Positions 56,211 through 64,000 of a DNA stretch of 64,000 nt are shown piece after piece. The notes below the pieces were generated by a model, which had not been told where the DNA came from, did not search any database, and worked only from the letters and a program-made list of their open reading frames with translations. Positions within the stretch are counted from its first letter, which is position 1. Each line of letters begins with the position of its first letter. Source of the DNA: Ampullaceana balthica (taxonomy: Eukaryota > Mollusca > Gastropoda > Lymnaeidae); assembly GCA_944989445.1 (NCBI GenBank), contig CALYLW010000040.1, positions 378,818-442,817 on the forward strand. The letters are read 5' to 3'. A program made the translations under genes and the position numbers.

Positions 56211-57484
56211 AACAATGTCAGTACCTCTCAAAGTTACTGCTGTGTCTAAAACAATGTCATCACTTCTCAAAGTTACGGCTGTGTCTGTAACAATATCAGC
56301 ACTTCTCAAAGTTACTGCTGTGTCTGTAACAATATCAGCACCTCTCAAAGTTACGGCTGTGTCTGTAACAATATCAGCACTTCTCAAAGTTACTGCTGTG
56401 TCTGTAACAATATCAGCACTTCTCAAAGTTACTGTTGTGTCTGTCAGCACCTCTCAAAGTCACTGCTGTGTCTGTCAGCACTTCTCAAAGTTACTGCTGT
56501 GTCTGTCAGCACTTCTCAAAGTTACGGCTGTGTCTGTCAGCACTTCTCAAAGTCACTGCTGTGTCTGTCAGCACTTCTCAAAGTTACTGATGTGTCTGTC
56601 AGCACGTCTCAAAGTTACTGCTGTGTCTGTCACCACTTCTCAAAGTTACGGCTGTGTCTGTAACAATATCAGCACTTCTCAAAGTTACTGCTGTGTCTGT
56701 CAGCACTTCTCAAAGTCACTGCTGTGTCTGTCAGCACTTCTCAAAGTTACTGCTGTGTCTGTAACAATATCAGCGCCTCTCAAAGTTACTGTTGTGTCTG
56801 TAACAATATCAGCACTTCTCAAAGTTACTGTTGTGTCTGTAACAATATCAGCACTTCTCAAAGTTACTGTTGTGTCTGTAACAATATCAGCACTTCTCAA
56901 AGTTACTGCTGTGTCTTTAAGAACTTCTCAAATTTACTGCTGTGTCTTTAAGCACTTCTCAAAGTTACTGCTGTGTCTGTAACAATATCAGCACTTCTTA
57001 AAGTTACTGCTGTGTCTGTCAGCACCTCTCAAAGTTATTGATGTGTCTGTCAGCACTTCTCAAAGTTACTGCTGTGTCTGTCAGCACTTCTCAAAGTTAC
57101 TGATGTGTCTGTCAGCACTTCTCAAAGTTACTGCTGTGTCTGTCAGCACTTCTCAAAGTTACTGATGTGTCTGTCAGCACTTCTCAAAGTTACTGCTGTG
57201 TCTGTCAGCACTTCTCAAAGTTACTGATGTGTCTGTCAGCACTTCTCAAAATTACTGCTGTGTCTGTCAGCACTTCTCAAAGTTACTGCTGTGTCTGTCA
57301 GCACTTCTCAAAGTTACTGCTGTGTCTGTCAGCACCTCTCAAAGTTACTGCTGTGTCCGTCAGCACTTCTCAAAGTTACTGCTGTGTCTGTCAGCACTTT
57401 CCAAAGTTACTGCTGTGTCTGCCAGCACTTCTCAAAGTTACTGATGTGTCTGTCAGCACTTCTCAAAGTTACTGATGTGTCTGT
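56211..57484. repeat. Minisatellite with 31-bp and 39-bp units, about 38 copies
   Basis: Core CAGCACTTCTCAAAGTTACT plus GCTGTGTCTGT (31 bp). Some units carry an extra AACAATAT (39 bp). Long units dominate at 56211-56430 and 56755-56900, short ones elsewhere and throughout 57005-57484. Fragments of open frame on both strands follow local phase and are not coding. Confidence 0.96.
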
Positions 57485-58359
57485 CTTTATTACCACCACC
57501 CAACCCCCGCACTCTTACATCTAATAATTCAATATTATGAGAGTTAGCGTTCTTGGCGATATATATAACATGATTTCAGTTCTACAACGTCTAAATAGGT
57601 TATCTATTGTCCTAGGGATTTTCTATGCTGTTTGGACATCTTTAGTATTATGGGAAAAGTCGGAACATGTTTTAGCAAGGTATACATCAGTTAGCAAGTT
57701 ATACATCAGTTAGAAAGGTATACATCAGTTAGCAAGGTATACATCAGTTAGAAAGGTATACATAAGTTTATAAAGTTAATTAGCGAAATGGGGTTACTTT
57801 ACGTTTAACACGATCCTTGATCCAAAATTACCCCTCCCCCCTTTGTTGAATTCATAAAAATATATATTATACTGTAACTTAACTTTTGCTATTAATTATA
57901 ACACACTTGAATAAATTGAAAGAAAAAATAAAGCTTTAAACTTGTAGCGAATTACTACTATAAATATCGCTAATCTAAAACGATATTTAAAAAAAATACC
58001 AATGAACAGGGAAATGAAATGAATAGTTCAACTTAATTTTAGTCACGAAAATAACTGAAACCAAAATCTAATTTTTGTCACAGGTAATAGCTAAAGTTCA
58101 ATCTAAAATTTATAACGAGCAATAACTAAAGCTAAACCTAACTTCTGTCATCTATACAAACTCCGCTAGGCCCACACCAGGTTTGCGATATTGGATTGCG
58201 TTTAATTTCAAATGGTTAATGTTCGTTCCCATTTAAATAATTTGCCGCAACCGTGGTGACATGTGGCCCTTGTAATGATCACCGATACGCATGAACCATC
58301 TGTTGTAAGCGTGGCCTCCCTTTGATGTAACGTTTTATTTTTAAGAGAGATCAATACAG
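57485..58359. other. Spacer with a short 19-bp array
   Basis: Includes about five copies of AGTTAGCAAGGTATACATC (57674-57768) and a degenerate series of ATAACTAAAGC-type units near 58040-58150. The rest is unique AT-rich DNA without a recognised gene. Confidence 0.65.
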
Positions 58360-61300
58360 AATACATACAACTAACTGTGTCCTTAGGCTTGCGTACCAGA
58401 CCATGTACTGACTACATACAACTGTGTCCTTAGGTTTACGTACCAAACCATATACTGACTACATACAACTGTGTCCTTAGGTTTGCGTACCAGACCATAT
58501 ACTAACTACATACAACTGTGTCCTTAGGTTTGCGTACCAGACCAGGTACTGACTACATACAACTGTGTCCTTAGGTTTGCGTACCAGACCTTATACTGAC
58601 TATATACTATATACAACTGTGTCCTTAGGTTTGCGTACCAGACCATGTACTGACTACATACAACTGTGTCCTTAGGTTTGCGTACCAGACCAGGTACTGA
58701 CTACATACAACTGTGTCCTTAGGCTTGTGTACCAGACCATATACTGACTACATACAACTGTGTCCTTAGGTTTGCGTACCAGACCATATACTGACTACAT
58801 ACAACTGTGTCCTTAGGTTTACGTACCAGACCATATACTGACTACATACAATTGTGTCCTTAGGTTTGCGTACCAGACCAGGTACTGACTACATACAACT
58901 GTGTCCTTAGGTTTGCGTACCAGACCATATACTGACTACATACAACTGTGTCCTTAGGTTTGCGTACCAGACCATATACTGAATACATACAACTGTGTCC
59001 TTAGGTTTGCGTACCAGACCATATACTGACTACATACAACTGTGTCCTTAGGTTTGCGTACCAGACCATATACTGACTACATACAACTGTGTCCTTAGGT
59101 TTGCGTACCAGACCATATACTGAATACATACAACTGTGTCCTTATGTTTGTGTACCAGACCATATACTGAATACATACAACTGTGTCCTTATGTTTACGT
59201 ACCAGACCATATATTGACTACATACAACTGTGTCCTTATGTTTATGCACCAGACCATATACTGACTACATACAACTTTGTCCTTAGGTTTACGTACCAGA
59301 CCATATACTGACTACATACAACTGTGTCCTTAGGTTTACGTACCAGACCATATACTGACTACACACAACTGTGTCCTTAGGTTTGCGTACCAGACCATAT
59401 ACTGAATACATACAACTGTGTCCTTATGTTTGTGTAACAGACCATATACTAAATACATACAACTGTGTCCTTATGTTTACGTACCAGACCATATACTGAC
59501 TACATACAACTGTCTCCTTATGTTTACGTACCAGACCATATACTGACTACATACAACTGTGTCCTTAGGTTTACGTACCAGACCATATACTGACTACATA
59601 CAACTGTGTCCTTAGGTTTGTGTACCAGACCATATACTGACTACATACAACTGTGTCTTTAGGCTTGTGTACCAGACCATATACTGACTACATACAACTG
59701 TGTCCTTAGGCTTGTGTACCAGACCATATACTGACTACATACAACTGTGTCCTTAGGCTTGTGTACCAGACCATATACTGCCTACATACAACTGTGTCCT
59801 TAGGCTTGTGTACCAGACCATATACTGACTACATACAACTGTGTCCTTAGGCTTGTGTACCAGACCATATACTGACTACATACAACTGTGTCCTTAGGCT
59901 TGTGTACCAGACCATATACTGACTACACACAACTGTGTCCTTAGGCTTGTGTACCAGACCATATACTGACTACACACAACTGTGTCCTTAGGCTTGTGTA
60001 CCAGACCATATACTGACTACACACAACTGTGTCCTTAGGCTTGTGTACCAGACCATATACTGACTACATACAACTGTGTCCTTAGGCTTGTGTACCAGAC
60101 CATATACTGCCTACATACAACTGTGTCTTTAGGCTTGTGTACCAGACCATATACTGACTACATACAACTGTGTCCTTAGGCTTGTGTACCAGACCATATA
60201 ATGACTACACACAACTGTGTCCTTAGGCTTGTGTACCAGACCATATACTGACTACATACAACTGTGTCCTTAGGCTTGTGTACCAGACCATATACTAACT
60301 ACATACAACTGTGTCCTTAGGCTTGTGTACCAGACCATAAACTGACTACATACAACTGTGTCCTTAGGCTTGTGTACCAGACCATATACTGAATACATAC
60401 AACTGTGTCCTTAGGCTTGTGTACCAGACCATATTCTGACTACACACAACTGTGTCCTTAGGCTTGTGTACCAGACCATATACTGACTACACACAACTGT
60501 GTCCTTAGGCTTGTGTACCAGACCATATACTGACTACACACAACTGTGTCCTTAGGCTTGTGTACCAGACCATATACTGACTACACACAACTGTGTCCTT
60601 AGGCTTGTGTACCAGACCATATACTGACTACATACAACTGTCTCCTTAGGCTTGTGTACCAGACCATATACTGACTACACACAACTGTGTCCTTTGGCTT
60701 GTGTACCAGACCATATACTGACTACACACAACTGTGTCGTTAGGCTTGTGTACCAGACCATATACTGACTACATACCACTGTGTCCTTAGGCTTGTGTAC
60801 CAGACCATATACTGACTACATACAACTGTGTCCTTAGGTTTGTGTACCAGACCATATACTGACTACATACAACTGTGTCCTTAGGTTTGTACCAGACCAT
60901 GTACTGACTACACACAACTGTGTCCTTAGGTTTGTACCAGACCATATACTGTCTACATACAACTGTGTCCTTAGGTTTGTGTACCAGACCATATACTGAC
61001 TACACACAACTGTGTCCTTAGGTTTGTACCAGACCATATACTGAGTACACACAACTGTGTCCTTAGGTTTGTACTAGACCATATACTGTCTACATACAAC
61101 TGTGTCCTTAGGTTTGTGTACCATACCATATACTGACTACAGACAACTGTGTCCTTAGGTTTGTACCAGACCATATACTGACTACACACAACTGTGTCCT
61201 TTTGTTTGTACCAGACCATATACTGACTACACACAACTGTGTCCTTAGGTTTGTACCAGACCATATACTGACTACACACAACTGTGTCCTTAGGTGTGTA

Positions 61301-61700
61301 CCAGACCATATACTGACGACATACAACTGTGTCCTTAGGCTTGTGTACCAGACCATATACTGACTACACACAACTGTGTCCTTAGGTTTGTACCAGACCA
61401 TATACTGACTACATACAACTGTGTCCTTAGGCTTGTGTACCAGACCATATACTGACCACATACAACTGTGTCCTTAGGTTTGTGTACCAGACCATATACT
61501 GACTACACACAACTGTGTCCTTAGGCTTGTGTACCCGACCATATACTGACTACACACAACTGTGTCCTTAGGCTTGTGTACCAGACCATATACTGACTAC
61601 ACTAAACTGTGTCCTTAGGCTTGTGTACCAGACCATATACTGACTACACACAACTGTTTCCTTAGGTTTGTACCAGACCATATACTGAGTACACACAACT
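58360..61700. repeat. 47-bp minisatellite, about 71 copies
   Basis: Unit CTTAGGTTTGCGTACCAGAC plus CATATACTGACTACATACAACTGTGTC (47 bp). Variants are spatially ordered: TTTGCGTACC at the left, CTTGTGTACC in the centre (59600-60830), and a shorter TTTGTACC class (45 bp) at 60880-61400. ACATACAAC and ACACACAAC also cluster. Minus frames near the right end (QYMVWY-type) are artefacts. Confidence 0.97.
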
Positions 61701-61805
61701 GGTTGGAGGTATTTCTTCAGTCTACAAACTTTTGTTTAAAATCAATTTTGTGAACATCACCTGAAAAGTCATTAAAAGTGTCAACTATTTTTGGTCACTG
61801 TTAAT

Positions 61806-64000
61806 GGCATCGAACTCCTGTCAGATTCTGATCTTTAATGGCATCGAACTACTGTCAGATTCTGATCTTTAATGGCATCGAACTCCTGTCAGATTCTGAT
61901 CTTTAATGGCATCGAACTCCTGTCAGATTCTGATCTTTAATGGCATCGAACTACTGTCAGATTCTGATCTTTAATGGCATCGAACTCCTGTCAGATTCTG
62001 ATCTTTAATGGTATCGAACTACTGTCAGATTCTGATCTTTAATGGCATCGAACTCCTGTCAGATTCTGATCTTTAATGGCATCGAACTACTGTCAGATTC
62101 TGATCTTTAATGGCATCGAACTACTGTCAGATTCTGATCTTTAATGGCATCGAACTCCTGTCAGATTCTGATCTTTAATGGCATCGAACTCCTGTCAGAT
62201 TCTGATCTTTAATGGCATCGAACTACTGTCAGATTCTGATCTTTAATGGCATCGAACTCCTGTCAGATTCTGATCTTTAATGGCATCGAACTACTGTCAG
62301 ATTCTGATCTTTAATCGCATCGAACTACTGTCAGATTCTGATCTTTAATGGCATCTAACTACTGTCAGATTCTGATCTTTAATGGCATCGAACTACTGTC
62401 AGATTCTGATCTTTAATGACATCGAACTACTGTCAGATTCTGATCTTTAATGGCATCGAACTCCTGTCTGATTCTGATCTTTAATGGCATCGAACTACTG
62501 TCAGATTCTGATCTTTAATGGCATCGAACTACTGTCAGATTCTGATCTTTAATGGCATCGAACTACTGTCAGATTCTGATCTTTAATGGCATTGAACTCC
62601 TGTCAGATTCTGATCTTTAATGGCATTAAACTGCTGTCAGATTCTGATCTTTAATGGCATCGAGATACTGTCAGATTCTGATCTTTAATGGCATTGAACT
62701 CCTGTCAGATTCTGATCTTTAATGGCATTGAACTCCTGTCAGATTCTGATCTTTAATGGCATTGAACTCCTGTCAGATTCTGATCTTTAATGGCATTGAA
62801 CTCCTGTCAGATTCTGATCTTTAATGGCATTGAACTCCTGTCAGATTCTGATCTTTAATGGCATTGAACTCCTGTCAGATTCTGATCTTTAATGGCATTG
62901 AACTCCTGTCAGATTCTGATCTTTAATGGCATCGAACTCCTGTCAGATTCTGATCTTTAATGGCATCGAACTACTGTCAGATTCTGATCTTTAATTGCAT
63001 CGAACTACTGTCAGATTCTGATCTTTAATGGCATCGAACTACTGTCAGATTCTGATCTTTAATGGCATCGAACTACTGTCAGATTCTGATCTTTAATGGC
63101 ATTGAACTACTGTCAGATTCTGATCTTTAATGGCATCGAACTCCAGTCAGATTCTGATCTTTAATGGCATCGAACTCCTGTCTGATTCTGATCTTTAATG
63201 GCATCGAACTACTGTCAGATTCTGATCTTTAATGGCATCGAACTACTGTCAGATTCTGATCTTTAATGGCATCGAACTACTGTCAGATTCTGATCTTTAA
63301 TGGCATCTAACTACTGTCAGATTCTGATCTTTAATGGCATCGAACTACTGTCAGATTTTGATCTTTAATGGCATCGAACTACTGTCAGATTCTGATCTTT
63401 AATTGCATCGAACTACTGTCAGATTCTGATCTTTAATGGCATAGAACTACTGTCAGATTCTGATCTTTAATGGCATTGAACTCCTGTCAGATTCTGATCT
63501 TTAATGGCATCGAACTACTGTCAGATTCTGATCTTTAATGGCATTGAATTCCTGTCAGATTCAAATCTTAAATGGCATTGAACTCCTGTCAGATTCTGAT
63601 CTTTAATGGCATTGAATCCTGTCAGATTCTGATCTTTAATGGCATTGAACTCCTGTCAGATTCTGATCTTTAATGGCATCGAACTACTGTCAGATTCTGA
63701 TCTTTAATGGCATCGAACTACTGTCAGATTCTGATCTTTAATGGCATCGAACTCCTGTCAGATTCTGATCTTTAATGGTATCGAACTCCTGTCAGATTCT
63801 GATCTTTAATGGCATCGAACTCCTGTCAGATTCTGATCTTTAATGGCATTGAACTCCTGTCAGATTCTGATCTTTAATGGCATCGAACTACTGTCAGATT
63901 CTGATCTTTAATGGCATTGAACTCCTGTCAGATTCTGATCTTTAATGGTATCGAACTACTGTCAGATTCTGATCTTTAATGGCATTGAACTCCTGTCAGA
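61806..64000. repeat. 34-bp minisatellite, at least 64 copies, truncated by window edge
   Basis: Unit GGCATCGAACTACTGTCAGA plus TTCTGATCTTTAAT (34 bp), with CATCG/CATTG and CTACTG/CTCCTG variants; CATTGAACTCC units cluster at 62580-62920 and recur at 63470-63660. TCAGATTCTGA inside each unit is a perfect 11-nt palindrome. Runs past the right edge. Confidence 0.97.

Noticed and set aside
1..64000. CRISPR array
   Set aside because: All arrays are head-to-tail tandem units without unique spacers, and the context is a eukaryotic genome with LINEs.

Overview
This is eukaryotic, almost certainly metazoan, non-coding DNA. I see no intact host gene, no rRNA gene and no bacterial features. Degenerate LINE reverse transcriptases, hAT-type miniature elements with 8-bp target duplications, a tRNA-derived-looking SINE and AT-rich intergenic DNA point to an invertebrate. 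The LINE tails and the SINE-like body resemble repeats I associate with gastropod molluscs (snails), but that assignment is inference. One 21-nt stretch with good splice signals (31199-31219) leaves open that part of the window is intronic.

Layout. About 30 unrelated tandem arrays cover roughly 44 kb (about 70%). The left block (1-9.65 kb) holds 31-, 15-, 26- and 51-bp minisatellites; the 26-bp array is 7.5 kb long and carries a 2,545-bp internal duplication. From 10-16.7 kb there are 43-, 25-, 23- and 32-bp arrays, a dead LINE (plus strand) with a 75-bp hAT MITE inside its RT domain, and a 5'-truncated LINE (minus strand) inside the 23-bp array. From 16.7-31 kb lies a 455-bp satellite of about 31 copies; each monomer is a 420-bp unit with 14-bp terminal inverted repeats plus a 35-bp linker, so it looks like a tandemly amplified MITE. 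From 31-38.4 kb there are short arrays, a third dead LINE, dispersed relatives of the satellite, a near-perfect foldback element and a 636-bp hAT-like element. From 38.4-48.4 kb there are 27-, 45-, 15-, 18- and 21-bp arrays and a LINE 3' end holding a 407-bp hAT MITE. A 2-kb stretch without obvious repeats (48.4-50.4 kb) is followed by 27-, 37-, 32-, 33-, 28-, 18/9-, 31/39-, 47- and 34-bp arrays, the last running off the right edge.

The long open reading frames (up to 940 codons) are almost all consequences of stop-free tandem units; several arrays are open in two or three frames or on both strands, so openness is not evidence of coding. The only recognisable proteins are RT fragments of non-LTR retrotransposons, all broken by stops, frameshifts or truncation. 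Nothing works together as a pathway. The biological interest is in repeat genesis: a MITE turned into a satellite, a MITE family whose length tracks the number of internal 111-bp repeats (0 versus 3), a LINE fragment captured in a minisatellite, and nested insertions that can be ordered in time.
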